Of a stretch of DNA of 64,000 nt, positions 44,919 through 54,296 are shown in pieces (position 1 is the first letter of the stretch; every line of letters starts with the position of its first letter). A model generated the notes under the pieces. It was not told the origin of the DNA. It searched no databases and saw only the letters and a list, made by a program, of their open reading frames with translations. Origin of the DNA: Nostoc sp. MG11 (GTDB lineage Bacteria; Cyanobacteriota; Cyanobacteriia; Cyanobacteriales; Nostocaceae); contig NZ_JACXXN010000002.1 in the NCBI RefSeq assembly GCF_014904695.1, positions 496,001-560,000 on the forward strand, read 5' to 3'. The position numbers and the translations under genes were made by a program.

Positions 44919-45656
44919 ATGACACACCTTCTTCGCTGGAAATCTGGAACCGCTGCACTCATGACTATGGCAGTTGCTACAAGTGCTATTACCCCGATGA
45001 TTGCCTTTGCTCCTGCTAATGCACAATACAATATTGGGCAATCTAGAACAGTTACTATTCCTGCTAATGTATCTTTTCCTGTTACCTACGACAAAGATAA
45101 AGTTGTTGTTACTCCTGGGGAAAGTTTATCCCTAACGCTGAAAATAGCAAATGACATTATCGATAGGAACAGAAATGTATTAATTCCTGCTGGGACTGAA
45201 GTTGTGGGACGGCTAGAACCTGTAAACCTGGACAGTTATTCCAGAGATAGGGATTATAACAATAGAGATAGCAACAGAGATAGGGATTATAACAATAATA
45301 ACAATAGACAAGGTGTGCGATTTGTAGCCCAAGAATTAGTATTTTCCTCTGGTCAACGTCAGCAGATTAATGCAACTTCTAGGACATATACCAGAACTGA
45401 AAAAATTTCCAAGGGATCTGATACTGGTAGTATATTAACTGATGCAGCTATTGGTGCTGGTGCTGCTAGTGTCATTTCCTTAATTACAGGCAACCGCAGA
45501 ATTGAGGTATTGGAACCTATTATTGGTGGTGCTGCGGGTGCAGCCGCAAGTGTGCTGTTGCGGAAAAAAGAAGCAACTGTTTTTGTCCTCAGACCTGAAC
45601 AAGATTTGAGACTAACACTGAACTCTAACTTGAACTTAGTACCGTACCGCTACTAA
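44919..45656 (+). CDS. Secreted protein sharing a C-terminal module with the SLH protein
   Basis: A 245-residue exported protein: signal peptide (about 1-36, ending APANA), then a beta-rich module beginning VTIPANVSFPVTYDKDKVVVTPGESLSLTLKI, with ...LIPAGTEVVGRLEPV, FVAQELVF, QQINATS, and a Gly/Ala-rich stretch DAAIGAGAASVISLITGNR that may be a membrane hairpin. A low-complexity insert of Arg-Asp-Tyr-Asn repeats (RDRDYNNRDSNRDRDYNNNNN, about 109-130) sits in the middle. The same module, without the insert, forms the second half of the next gene. Resembles VirB10/TrbI-like beta domains in general form. Envelope location is likely; function unknown. Confidence 0.7.
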   Translation: MTHLLRWKSGTAALMTMAVATSAITPMIAFAPANAQYNIGQSRTVTIPANVSFPVTYDKDKVVVTPGESLSLTLKIANDIIDRNRNVLIPAGTEVVGRLEPVNLDSYSRDRDYNNRDSNRDRDYNNNNNRQGVRFVAQELVFSSGQRQQINATSRTYTRTEKISKGSDTGSILTDAAIGAGAASVISLITGNRRIEVLEPIIGGAAGAAASVLLRKKEATVFVLRPEQDLRLTLNSNLNLVPYRY

Positions 45657-46045
45657 GCTTAACTCTTTTTAAGTCGTGACTTTAATTATCCCTGAATAGC
45701 GATCGCTACTTCAACTAGAGTGTGCGATCGCTTCATTTTTAGATAAGAGTTATTCTTTTTAAATGCTACTTAATAGTAAAAAATATTCATTTTCAAGCAA
45801 CTGCTTTATTAATGTCTCGTCTGGTTAAATATAAAGTAATAAGCTTGGAATAAAACAATTTACGTGACCCATAATCTTTGAAGAGACGTTGCAATACAAC
45901 GTCTCTAATTGTCTAATTAGGATATTCAATGTTTTCACTTTTAAAATTAGCCAATAATCAGCTTAATCTTTTAGGAACTTCATACTTTTATTAATGTCTA
46001 GTTAATTAACAGAAGAAAAAATAATTGTAGAGAAATAACAAACTA
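45657..46045. other. Intergenic region with two hairpins
   Basis: No gene. First hairpin: AGCGATCGC (45698-45706) and GCGATCGCT (45724-45732), built from two HIP1 sites and followed by T-rich sequence, a likely terminator for the gene at 44919. Second: AGAGACGTTG (45882-45891) and CAACGTCTCT (45897-45906), a perfect 10-bp stem with a 5-base loop, a dispersed type. Confidence 0.6.
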
Positions 46046-47287
46046 ATGTTTGCTTTAAAAAATTGGCAATCTGGAACATCTGCACTCATGGCTTTGAGCA
46101 TTACAGTAGGTACTGTAGCGCCCTTTATTACAGCCGCACCATCTTTGGCTCAAACTACTTTTTATGATGTTTCATCTAACTATTGGGCAGCACAATTTAT
46201 TCAAGAATTATCTGGGCGAGGTGTAATTGCCGGATTTCCTGATGGTAGCTTCCGCCCAGAACAAGCGGTAACACGCGCTCAATTTGCCGCTATGGTTAAC
46301 AAAGCTTTCCAAAAAGCACAGCAAAGGCAAGGAATCAATTTTGCTGATGTGCCAAGTAATTATTGGGCATCCAGTGCAATTCAGCAAGCTTATACCATCG
46401 GTTTCTTGTCAGGTTATCCTGGCAATCTCTTCAGACCTAACGAGGCTATTCCCCGTCAGCAGGTCTTGGTTTCTCTCGCCAACGGTTTGGGATATACTCC
46501 TAGCGGTGATACCGCAAGCACTCTGCAATACTTCAACGATGCCTCTAGCATTGCTGACTATGCCCGTCGCCCCATCGCTGCGGCGATTGAGAAGCAAATT
46601 GTAGTCAACTATCCTAATGTGAAGTTTTTAAATCCAGCCACAACCGCCACACGGGCACAGGTAGCTGCTTTTATCTACCAAGCGTTGGTCAGTTCTAATC
46701 AAGCCTCAGCAATTAATTCACCCTATATCGTGGCTACTCAGCCTACAACACCAACCCCGGTAGCTGTAACTATTCCACAAGGAACTACCATTCCTGTGAA
46801 GTACGATAAGGCTGAAAAAATTCTTGTCACTAAAGATGAAACAGCGCCTTTGACACTTACAGTAAACCAAAATGTAGTTACTCAACAAGGAAGTGTGGTG
46901 ATTGCTGCTGGTACTCAGGTGATTGGTCAACTTAAACCAGTTCAAGGCGGTTCTCAATTCGTTGCTGAAAAACTAGTTTTGCCTACAGGTCAAGAGTATC
47001 AAATTAACGCTACTTCCGAAGTAATTACCAAAACTGAAACAGTGAAAAAGGGGACTAGTACTGGTGCAATTCTGAAGAATACTGTATTAGGTGCAGGAGC
47101 AGCAGCAGCGGTATCTGCTGTTACTGGCGATCGCGCGATCGCCACAGAAGAAGTTTTGGGTGGCGCTGGTATAGGTGCGTTAATTGGTCTGTTCTTTGGT
47201 AAAAATAGTGTTGATTTAATCGCAATTGACCCAGATACCGATCTACAAATGACGATTAATCAAAATTTGCTGGTTTCAACCAGATAG
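46046..47287 (+). CDS. Triple-SLH-domain envelope protein
   Basis: A 413-residue exported protein. After a signal peptide (about 1-36) come three S-layer homology domains (about 38-90, 95-150, 160-215), each with the YWA-x-x-I...G-x-x-x-GFPDG-x-FRP...R-x-x-x pattern; the third is the most divergent. SLH domains bind peptidoglycan-linked polymers. Then follows the beta module shared with the gene at 44919 (VTIPQGTTIPVKYDKAEKILVTKDE...VIGQLKPV...FVAEKLVLPTG...YQINATSEVI) and a Gly-rich segment. It is probably anchored in the periplasm beneath the outer membrane. A strong terminator follows. Confidence 0.85.
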   Translation: MFALKNWQSGTSALMALSITVGTVAPFITAAPSLAQTTFYDVSSNYWAAQFIQELSGRGVIAGFPDGSFRPEQAVTRAQFAAMVNKAFQKAQQRQGINFADVPSNYWASSAIQQAYTIGFLSGYPGNLFRPNEAIPRQQVLVSLANGLGYTPSGDTASTLQYFNDASSIADYARRPIAAAIEKQIVVNYPNVKFLNPATTATRAQVAAFIYQALVSSNQASAINSPYIVATQPTTPTPVAVTIPQGTTIPVKYDKAEKILVTKDETAPLTLTVNQNVVTQQGSVVIAAGTQVIGQLKPVQGGSQFVAEKLVLPTGQEYQINATSEVITKTETVKKGTSTGAILKNTVLGAGAAAAVSAVTGDRAIATEEVLGGAGIGALIGLFFGKNSVDLIAIDPDTDLQMTINQNLLVSTR

Positions 47288-47336
47288 TCAAAATAGTTAT
47301 TAGTCTAGGTTAAAACTCACGTTCTACTATTATTAC

Positions 47337-47365
47337 AAATTTGGGATACTCCCAAATTTTTTTTT
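47337..47365 (+). terminator. Rho-independent-type terminator of the SLH gene
   Basis: AAATTTGGGA (47337-47346), loop TAC, TCCCAAATTT (47350-47359), then a T run to 47365. A perfect 10-bp stem with a T tract on the plus strand, 50 bases after the stop. Confidence 0.85.
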
Positions 47366-47566
47366 GCTTTCAGGAATAGCCGCAATAGCACTTGTAACAC
47401 ATACGTAAGTGCTGTATATTGACAGTATTCCCTCTTCTGCAAATTGATAGAAGCTCTCTAGAGGTAAGACAAGCCTAATTTACCGTAGTTTATTGAAAAT
47501 AACTTCAATAGACTATACAGCACTGGCATTTTAGCTTAAAGCGATCGCATATAGGGACAAAAAATA

Positions 47567-48343
47567 ATGCCTGGAAGTCAAGACTTATTAAACATAATTG
47601 AGTTAATTCAGGGATTTATACCCAAGGTTAAATTTGAGTTTTCAGGTTTTACAGGTATTTCACTTGAAGAACTAAAATTGCAACTAGGAAACACAAACAA
47701 CGTTAATACCTATAATGCAATAAATATTAATTTTGGGATAATAGGTGAGCAGGATAGACCTCTAGCTATCATTACTCCTATAAAATTTAAAAATCCCAGT
47801 CTCGAAGGTTCGACAGAAAATCTAGAAAAATCCCTCGCTTTTCTGCCAAAAAATACACCAAAAAATCAGAGGACAGAATCAGGAAAAACATTTAAATTAG
47901 ATATTAAAAATATTCCTTTCAGTAGTGGCTTTCATCTAATTATTAATCAAAAAGATTGGTGGAAAAATGATGAGACACCAGAAGAGAAATCAATTTTAAT
48001 TGGCGATATCAAGTTAATACCACTGTGCGAAAATGAGTGGGGATATATTAGAACAATTGAAAGTGAGCAACAATTTGGATTATCTATTAATCAAAATGGA
48101 GTTGTAAAAGTAGAAATTTGGATAGGTAATTTACCACCAATAGATATAAATAATTTGTCGCCAGGGTTGTCGGAAACTTTCGAGTTTACGGAATATAAAG
48201 CTGGTGAAATTATGAAGTTTGAAACACTTTCTGAATTAGTCGTTTCATTAGATGAAAATGTAGTTAAAAAAGCAATACTGGTTGAGTACCATCCCAAAAA
48301 CTCTCTCAAGGAATATTTTGTATTTATCTTGGCTCAGGAGTAA
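47567..48343 (+). CDS. Unknown protein, first gene of the kinase cassette
   Basis: I do not recognise this 258-residue protein. It has no signal peptide or membrane segment. The N-terminal 30 residues (LLNIIELIQGFIPKVKFEFSGFTG) are amphipathic, and the rest alternates short hydrophobic strands with polar loops (AIITPIKFKN; FHLIINQKDWW; SILIGDIKLIPL; VVKVEIWIGNLPPIDI; KAILVEYHPKN), suggesting a beta-sandwich or barrel. It is AT-rich, without a HIP1 octamer inside. The stop lies 6 bases before the kinase ATG, so co-translation is very likely and the two products probably act together. The best guess is a ligand- or target-binding partner of the kinase; this is inference. Confidence 0.65.
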   Translation: MPGSQDLLNIIELIQGFIPKVKFEFSGFTGISLEELKLQLGNTNNVNTYNAININFGIIGEQDRPLAIITPIKFKNPSLEGSTENLEKSLAFLPKNTPKNQRTESGKTFKLDIKNIPFSSGFHLIINQKDWWKNDETPEEKSILIGDIKLIPLCENEWGYIRTIESEQQFGLSINQNGVVKVEIWIGNLPPIDINNLSPGLSETFEFTEYKAGEIMKFETLSELVVSLDENVVKKAILVEYHPKNSLKEYFVFILAQE

Positions 48344-48349
48344 ATTACT

Positions 48350-51220
48350 ATGTTTCAATCACAAAATTTTGACCCTAATTATTCGTTTAAAACCGGAGAT
48401 GTGAATAGTCAGACTTTTTATTTTACACTTGATGCTCAAAATCATCAGCCTATTAAACTTGGTGATGGGACTTTTGGTGTAGTATTTGCAGTCTATGATA
48501 GTAACGGAGAAGATAGATTTGCCGTTAAACTCCTTTATGGACATTCTGATGCAGATATTGTAAAATCCCGTTTTGATAATGAAATCAACTCGACACAACT
48601 AATTACGCAGATTAAAAGAGATACAAACCTTGTTGGTGTTATTAGGACAGTAGGTTGGACTAGAGAATTTCAAAAATCACAAGTATATAAGAAGCTAGAG
48701 AACTTCTTTGCACCATTTAGAATATCAAATTATGCTCTTGTAACAGAGAAATATGATGCGACACTTAAAGACCTTTTAGAAGGAGGTATTAAAAAATATA
48801 CGATTCAACAAAACGCTACTACTAGTAAAATTTTCTTACCTGAACCGTTAGAATCTCGCCAAGAAGTAGAAGATGTAATAGATAGAATAGTATCAGTTGA
48901 TGCAAATAAACAGACACTTGATGCAAATAAACAAGCACTTAAGGAAAAAATATATGAGCTGACAGGATACGATATCCTCAGACAAATGAATTTTGAAGAT
49001 CGTATAGCTGATATACTTCCCTATTTAGTCGATATTGCCGAAGGTCTTGTAACTCTTCATAAAGCTAAACTATTACACCTTGATTTGAAACCTGCAAACA
49101 TCTTCGTGAGAAAACCGGGAGTTTTTGTTGAGGCTGTAATTGGTGATTTAGGTTTCCTTTTACCAGGAGAAAAGCCAACACCCGCAGCTTTACCGGGAGC
49201 AAATGCAGAGTTACCTCTTGGTACACGTCATTATCGTTCGCCTGAGCAAAAAGACTTTTTTGATATTTGTGATGTAGAAGTTCAAGTAGATACTAATGAT
49301 GTCAAGCTCATTGCTTATGATCCTAAACTTCGAGATACAATCATTGAGGATACTGATGTTGTAGTGTTTAGTAATAATAACACAGAGATATATAACATTA
49401 AGTCAATTGTGATTGATGAACAAAGTGAAAATTCATCAATAACTATTACTCTTAAATTAAATTCAAAAGCAAAGGAAAATTTTAGACCTGATAAAAAAAC
49501 CCAGATTATTTTGTACAAACGGCAAGACGAACGAACTGATTTGTTCGGTTTTGGAGCTATTTTATTTGACTTGCTGACTTGTGGAGAGTCGCCAGAACGC
49601 TTTTATGATAATATCCGAATGTATGACAAAAAGGATAAAAAAGTTGATGAGATAATGGAAGATTATCTCATGGTTTCTAATTTTCAATCTAGTGAACCAA
49701 GTCTAGTTCAGGTATTTGAACCTTTTAAGCTTCATAAAAGTTCAACAATTTATGCTCCTGCCGAAATTGTTGAAATTATTCTGAAGTGTATGCTTTACAA
49801 GGCAGAAAATACTTTTTATTCCTTAAGTCGCTATAGTGATGGTAGTGCTAATAAATCTGTAAATCTTGTGCTTGATCGTCTAATGGAACTGCACGAAAGC
49901 CAACGTTTCGGTTTTAGAAAAGCCAAAAATCATCTTTGCGATCGCACATGGAAAAGCGGCAACAGTTCCACCACTCCCAGCTTTTTAGAAACACTCAAAG
50001 AACTACAAACATTAGATAAAAATAATTTACATAATCGCTTTGTAAAAGGATTTTGGTATCTGGATCAAATCTCTGACTTAGTTAGCCGTTCTCTTAATTC
50101 ATCATCTTTTTCATTTAGTGAGCTACATCCAACAAACTTAGCTGTAATTGAGAGAAATGGTGAGCCAAATGCTCTCAATATCAGGTTTCAAGTATATAAG
50201 ATGAGAGATTCTTATGAGAAAGATTTGAGAGGAGACTTTGTATACACAAAAATTAATCGAGATATAGGGAATCCATTTGTCCCAAATTATTTAGCGTTTG
50301 TGCGTCGGAAGATTGTTTTAAAAAATATAGCAATTAGTAATAACGCCATAGGTAACACTCCATTTTATAAATGTAGCTACCAATTTCTAGATTCGTCACT
50401 TTATAAAGATAATATTAAAAAGGGAGATTGGATTATAATAAAGTCTAAAAATAATACCAAAAATGTATTATTGCAAGTTGAATCTTCTGTAGGTTCTAAT
50501 TTGACTCTTAAAAGTGACTTTTTTGAGCCGAACAATGATGTTAGAGAATTAGAATCTCCAAACTTTGAAGATATGACTCAGATATCAAGCTCGGAGGGTG
50601 TTTATTACAAAGATATTGATCCTTGTGTCTATTATTTAAATATGCTGGGAATATATGTATATAATATCTTCTTTGCAGGCATTGAAGACAATACATACAA
50701 CAAACCAATAATTACAGATATAATTAATAATATTCTTAATGTAAATGATTCTATCAAAATAAAAATATTAGACCAATATAATAATCATAAGCCGAGTGGA
50801 TATTTTGATTTATTCAATAAAAAGTCGCCTAAGTTTGTCAAACAATCTGAATTTGTAGAAATTATCCATGCTCTTGCTTCTATGTATTTAAAGCTGACTC
50901 TTCATGAAAGTGAGAATTCTTACTATCGCAGTCATGAAGGCGATAGTAAATTTGATAGATACCGAATTATTTCACTTCTTGGTGATCTTGAGACTCTTAA
51001 AGGTAAAATTGCCAATTTTATCAATGACAAAAATACTAACCATGTTGCTCTTAGATCGTATCCTGATGATAAGTTATTAGATGAACTACCTAAACTCTCT
51101 GACTTAATAGGTGATAGTGACCAGATAAAAGTACCTTTGCAGTTTGATAAGTTAACTTCTTCACTAGTTGAAGTAGATTCAGGTGGAGCGAGGTTGCGCT
51201 TAGCTGAGATGCTATCTTGA
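48350..51220 (+). CDS. Large serine/threonine-type protein kinase with an inserted, duplicated beta domain
   Basis: A 956-residue protein. Kinase motifs: Gly loop GDGTFGVV (38-45), Lys60 in FAVK, catalytic loop HLDLKPAN (Asp245, Lys247, Asn250), Mg loop DLG instead of DFG (Asp266), activation-segment end RHYRSPEQ (293-300), and subdomain IX TDLFGFGAILFDLLT (Asp397). Between the last two lie about 90 extra residues (about 303-392). A similar sequence recurs at about 650-726. The C-terminal third (about 745-956) is unrecognised and has no membrane segment. All catalytic residues are present, so it should be active. Very AT-rich, with one HIP1-like site near 49938. The stop precedes the convergent histidine kinase gene by 115 bases. 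Confidence 0.8.
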   Translation: MFQSQNFDPNYSFKTGDVNSQTFYFTLDAQNHQPIKLGDGTFGVVFAVYDSNGEDRFAVKLLYGHSDADIVKSRFDNEINSTQLITQIKRDTNLVGVIRTVGWTREFQKSQVYKKLENFFAPFRISNYALVTEKYDATLKDLLEGGIKKYTIQQNATTSKIFLPEPLESRQEVEDVIDRIVSVDANKQTLDANKQALKEKIYELTGYDILRQMNFEDRIADILPYLVDIAEGLVTLHKAKLLHLDLKPANIFVRKPGVFVEAVIGDLGFLLPGEKPTPAALPGANAELPLGTRHYRSPEQKDFFDICDVEVQVDTNDVKLIAYDPKLRDTIIEDTDVVVFSNNNTEIYNIKSIVIDEQSENSSITITLKLNSKAKENFRPDKKTQIILYKRQDERTDLFGFGAILFDLLTCGESPERFYDNIRMYDKKDKKVDEIMEDYLMVSNFQSSEPSLVQVFEPFKLHKSSTIYAPAEIVEIILKCMLYKAENTFYSLSRYSDGSANKSVNLVLDRLMELHESQRFGFRKAKNHLCDRTWKSGNSSTTPSFLETLKELQTLDKNNLHNRFVKGFWYLDQISDLVSRSLNSSSFSFSELHPTNLAVIERNGEPNALNIRFQVYKMRDSYEKDLRGDFVYTKINRDIGNPFVPNYLAFVRRKIVLKNIAISNNAIGNTPFYKCSYQFLDSSLYKDNIKKGDWIIIKSKNNTKNVLLQVESSVGSNLTLKSDFFEPNNDVRELESPNFEDMTQISSSEGVYYKDIDPCVYYLNMLGIYVYNIFFAGIEDNTYNKPIITDIINNILNVNDSIKIKILDQYNNHKPSGYFDLFNKKSPKFVKQSEFVEIIHALASMYLKLTLHESENSYYRSHEGDSKFDRYRIISLLGDLETLKGKIANFINDKNTNHVALRSYPDDKLLDELPKLSDLIGDSDQIKVPLQFDKLTSSLVEVDSGGARLRLAEMLS

Positions 51221-51335
51221 AATGAATAAATCTTGACACATCTAATTAGCATTTTTTATCGTCAGGTTAGTTAGGAAAGCATAATATTGCTGTATATCTT
51301 AATTGTCTGAAAAAAGAAACTGCATTGATTTGTGA

Positions 51336-52685
51336 CTAACTTTTAACTTCCGGCAACCAAATAATAAATGTAGTTCCTGGTGCATCGGGTGAAGTGATTA
51401 CTGAGTTAATACCAGGGCTGAAAATTTCAATTTCGCCCTGCATTTGCTCTATTAATTGTTTGGCGATCGCTAACCCTAAACCTGTACCAGGAATTTCTGT
51501 TTGCGCTTGTACACCCCGGTAATGTCGTTCTCCAAGATGCTCTAAATCTTCGGGTGGAATGCCAGGCCCGTTATCACTGATGACAATTCCTTGGAAGTTA
51601 GCTTTTTTTTGCCCCGCTTGAATCAAAATTTTACCACCAGCGGGAGTGTATTTCAATGCATTATCAATGATATTGCTCAATACCTCTTGTAACGCTTTGA
51701 CATTGGCGCGTACTAGTGGCATTTGCTTAATTTCAGCTATTAGTTTGAGATTTCGCTCCTGCCCTATTGCTTTGGCTGATACTAATAATGGCTTTAATAT
51801 CTCTGCTAACGAGCAATCAGTTTCTTTGTCTCCCGTTCCCGGCAATAATAGCGCTGGTTTGGCATTTTTTTGGACAGTTGCTTCTACAAATACTTCATGT
51901 CCAGGAAGTGAGAGGGGTGCTAAATCTGCCTCTGTCAAGTCAATTACTTTATCGAATTGTTGCAGCAATTCTTCTAGGCGATCGCTTTCCCGCACTATAC
52001 TATTTGCCACATCTCGGTTAGCATCTGCTGGTCGCAGTCGTTTTAATAGTAGTTTGCCAAAAGTCCGCAATGCTGTTAGTGGGTTACGAAACTGGTGCAA
52101 TAAGTTATCTAGCAAATCTCGCTGTTTTTCTTGAATAATTTGTTGTTCATGTAATTGCTGTTGCAACCATGCTCGTCGCTGATCTAAAATGCAGGCGATC
52201 GCCAATGTTTGAGCTATCCGTTGAATTTCACTTTGCTCGTGTTCATTCCATACGCGGTCTTCTCTACCTGTCACCAGTAACCCCATCATCACACCTTCAT
52301 AGATTAGAGGTAAGACAATTTGGTTGCCACCAAGCAAGTATTCTTCTCTTAAATGAGGTTGAGAAGTATCTGGTGTCTTATACTCCCGTGATGAGATGGG
52401 ATCTGACCCCGCTAACAACAATCTTCCTTGATGGTTGGGTAATACCAATACATTTCCTACTTTCAGTTGCTTGCGTACTGTTGACTCAGCAGTCTCTTCT
52501 CCTTGCCCTAATACTGCTGTCTCCGGGTAAATCATTACAGGAACTAGTTTCGCCTCACCTGAACTCGACTCTACCAATTCTTGTGTTAAGTACACAACAC
52601 TCAAAGATGCTCCTAACCCTTGGGTGAGCAGTGATATTTGCTCTCGGCACAGAGCAAGAAAATCAGAACTGGCAGACATTAACAT
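51336..52685 (-). CDS. GAF-domain sensor histidine kinase
   Basis: A 449-residue cytoplasmic histidine kinase with no membrane segment. A GAF-like domain (about 1-165) precedes the dimerisation domain with the phosphoacceptor His in LHQFRNPLTALRTFGKLLLKRL (about residue 197) and the HATPase with N box NIIDNALKYTP, G1 SDNGPGIPP and G2 GTGLGLAIAK. No response regulator is adjacent, so it is an orphan, as is common in cyanobacteria. An alternative start is the Met two codons downstream. The GAF ligand (bilin, nucleotide or other) cannot be told from sequence; no clear bilin-binding Cys motif is seen. Confidence 0.88.
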   Translation of the reverse strand: MLMSASSDFLALCREQISLLTQGLGASLSVVYLTQELVESSSGEAKLVPVMIYPETAVLGQGEETAESTVRKQLKVGNVLVLPNHQGRLLLAGSDPISSREYKTPDTSQPHLREEYLLGGNQIVLPLIYEGVMMGLLVTGREDRVWNEHEQSEIQRIAQTLAIACILDQRRAWLQQQLHEQQIIQEKQRDLLDNLLHQFRNPLTALRTFGKLLLKRLRPADANRDVANSIVRESDRLEELLQQFDKVIDLTEADLAPLSLPGHEVFVEATVQKNAKPALLLPGTGDKETDCSLAEILKPLLVSAKAIGQERNLKLIAEIKQMPLVRANVKALQEVLSNIIDNALKYTPAGGKILIQAGQKKANFQGIVISDNGPGIPPEDLEHLGERHYRGVQAQTEIPGTGLGLAIAKQLIEQMQGEIEIFSPGINSVITSPDAPGTTFIIWLPEVKS

Positions 52686-52967
52686 TTTTTAGCATTTGCT
52701 CAGAATTACAGACTTTGAGGGATGATAAAAAAGAACACTTCGTTTTCCCTCACTCATTTAATAAAGCTTAACTGAATCTTTTTAGTGATGCTTTGTACCA
52801 GGGGATTATATCCTTAGCTACTTTTAATTTATATATCTTCAAAAGATATTATTTTTCTTGTATCAAAAGGTTAATAACTATTGATATTTTGAACTAGAAC
52901 TTATATAATGACGACGGATTTTGTAGCTATCACTACAATCTATAGCTTGAAAGAGGAGGACAATAGG

Positions 52968-53285
52968 TTGGCAAGGAGACGTAAAAGGAAAAGTCGTCGT
53001 CGCCAAGAAGGACGGCGAATTCTGGAACATGTGCCTCAATATAGCATCGAAAGTGGCGAAGAGAAACCTGTGACAGCAGCGAGAAAATTCATTCAAGCTG
53101 AAGGTATTTTGCCACCGGCGTTGCTACTCGTAAAGCGAAACGAACACACCACAGACCGTTATTTCTGGGCAGAAAAGGGACTGTTTGGTGCTCAATACGT
53201 AGAGGAAAACCATTTCTTGTTTCCTAGCCTGAGGGTGTTAGAACCTTCATCTAGTCAAGAACCCCTTGCATTGGCTAGTAGGTGA
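52968..53285 (+). CDS. DUF3155 domain-containing protein (TTG start)
   Basis: A 105-residue basic protein of the cyanobacterial DUF3155 family, uncharacterised. The first conserved residues are ARRRKRKSRRRQEGRRILEH, then VTAARKFIQAEGILPPALLLVKRNEHTTDRYFW and GLFGAQYVEENHFLFPSL. I choose the TTG at 52968 because it lies 9 bases after GGAGG (52954-52958) and gives the family's usual start; the frame is also open from an ATG at 52908, which would add 20 unrelated residues. The Arg/Lys-rich start suggests nucleic-acid binding, but this is only an inference. Confidence 0.8.
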   Translation: MARRRKRKSRRRQEGRRILEHVPQYSIESGEEKPVTAARKFIQAEGILPPALLLVKRNEHTTDRYFWAEKGLFGAQYVEENHFLFPSLRVLEPSSSQEPLALASR

Positions 53286-53712
53286 ACCATAAATGGTCAT
53301 CTGACAAATTATAGTGTGGCTTCTGACAATCATTTAACTGGCAAACTTGCTCAGTTTATGCAAAAAGTTCTTTTTTTTTTAGTTTGTAACTGAATTTGCC
53401 AGTCAGGCTAGTCCAGGTATTTGGAAAATCAACTCGTCTTCAACCACACTAGGTTAATTGCATGAATTGATTATTACTAGTCAGATGATACAGAAGGGAG
53501 TGAGGATATAAAACGCTAGTGAAGTTGCGTTTGCATCCAGGTAGATTGTTAAATACGCTCTTTCAACATCAAATTTTTCCCCACGACTCGCGTTGTGGGG
53601 AAAATTGATAAAGAAAGCACTAGTTGTTTATTTCTCCCTACTGTTCATTGCTCAAGGAGTAAGTCAGAAGTCTGCATATCAGAAGATAGAGGATAGTGAA
53701 TAAAACCAGCAA
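53286..53712. other. Convergent intergenic region with a terminator hairpin
   Basis: No gene. TTTTCCCCACGAC (53575-53587) and GTTGTGGGGAAAA (53592-53604) form a stem of about 12 pairs with one wobble/mismatch and a 4-base loop, flanked by A/T runs, so it can terminate from both sides. A weaker dyad, AACTGGCAAA (53336-53345) with TTTGCCAGT (53395-53403), spans a T10 run. Confidence 0.55.
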
Positions 53713-54243
53713 TTATTCACCAGCCTTTAACTGTAGGTTCCTCTGCAATTCAATGAGTTCATCTCGATGAGCAACTACAGTTATCTTACTTGGGGAGGGT
53801 TGTTCGCTCTGGGTTGCTTCTACCTTGAGAGACACCTTCTCAAGTCTTCCAGCTTTTTTCCAATAAAATATACCACTCAAAGGCGACAGTAGCACCATAG
53901 CGAGAGAAAGCTTACTGAGACCAGGAAAAAGTAGCGACAGAACTAGTGATAAGCAAACAAAGCCAGTGGATGCCAGCACAGTCAAAAATATAGCTAAGAA
54001 CCAGCTGGGTCTAACAAACCCTTCAAAAGTTACTTGGTTTTGTTCTCGGTCTACCGCTGCCACTCGGTAAGACCGCAAGCGAAAATACTCCTTTAATTGA
54101 GACATTAAAGTAGCTTCATCTTGCTGAGATACTAGTTGCACTGTTTGTGTACGGTCTTTGGTCGAAGCACGAATAAAGAAAAACAGTCCAACCGATAACA
54201 ACAAGGTTAGCAGCAACGTAGATGGCAGAATAGCAGTATCCAT
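53713..54243 (-). CDS. Cofactor assembly of complex C subunit B (CCB2/CCB4-like)
   Basis: A 176-residue membrane protein of the CCB2/CCB4 family (DUF2930). In algae and plants, CCB proteins attach heme c(i) to cytochrome b6 of the b6f complex; cyanobacteria carry single CcbB homologues. Layout: membrane segment (about 7-24), soluble part (RTQTVQLVSQQDEATLMSQLKEYFRLRSYRVAAVDREQNQVTFEGFVRPSWFLA), two membrane segments (about 82-130), and a short beta-rich tail. Fits the family in length and order. A PadR-type regulator lies directly upstream on the same strand. Confidence 0.75.
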   Translation of the reverse strand: MDTAILPSTLLLTLLLSVGLFFFIRASTKDRTQTVQLVSQQDEATLMSQLKEYFRLRSYRVAAVDREQNQVTFEGFVRPSWFLAIFLTVLASTGFVCLSLVLSLLFPGLSKLSLAMVLLSPLSGIFYWKKAGRLEKVSLKVEATQSEQPSPSKITVVAHRDELIELQRNLQLKAGE

Positions 54244-54296
54244 AACTGTTTGTTACTGTGCGACTGGAGGAGACTTATTCATTATCAATATATTCC

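Noticed and set aside
52908-52967. ATG start for the DUF3155 gene
   Set aside because: A strong GGAGG lies inside this extension, correctly spaced for the TTG at 52968, and the extra residues are unlike the family.
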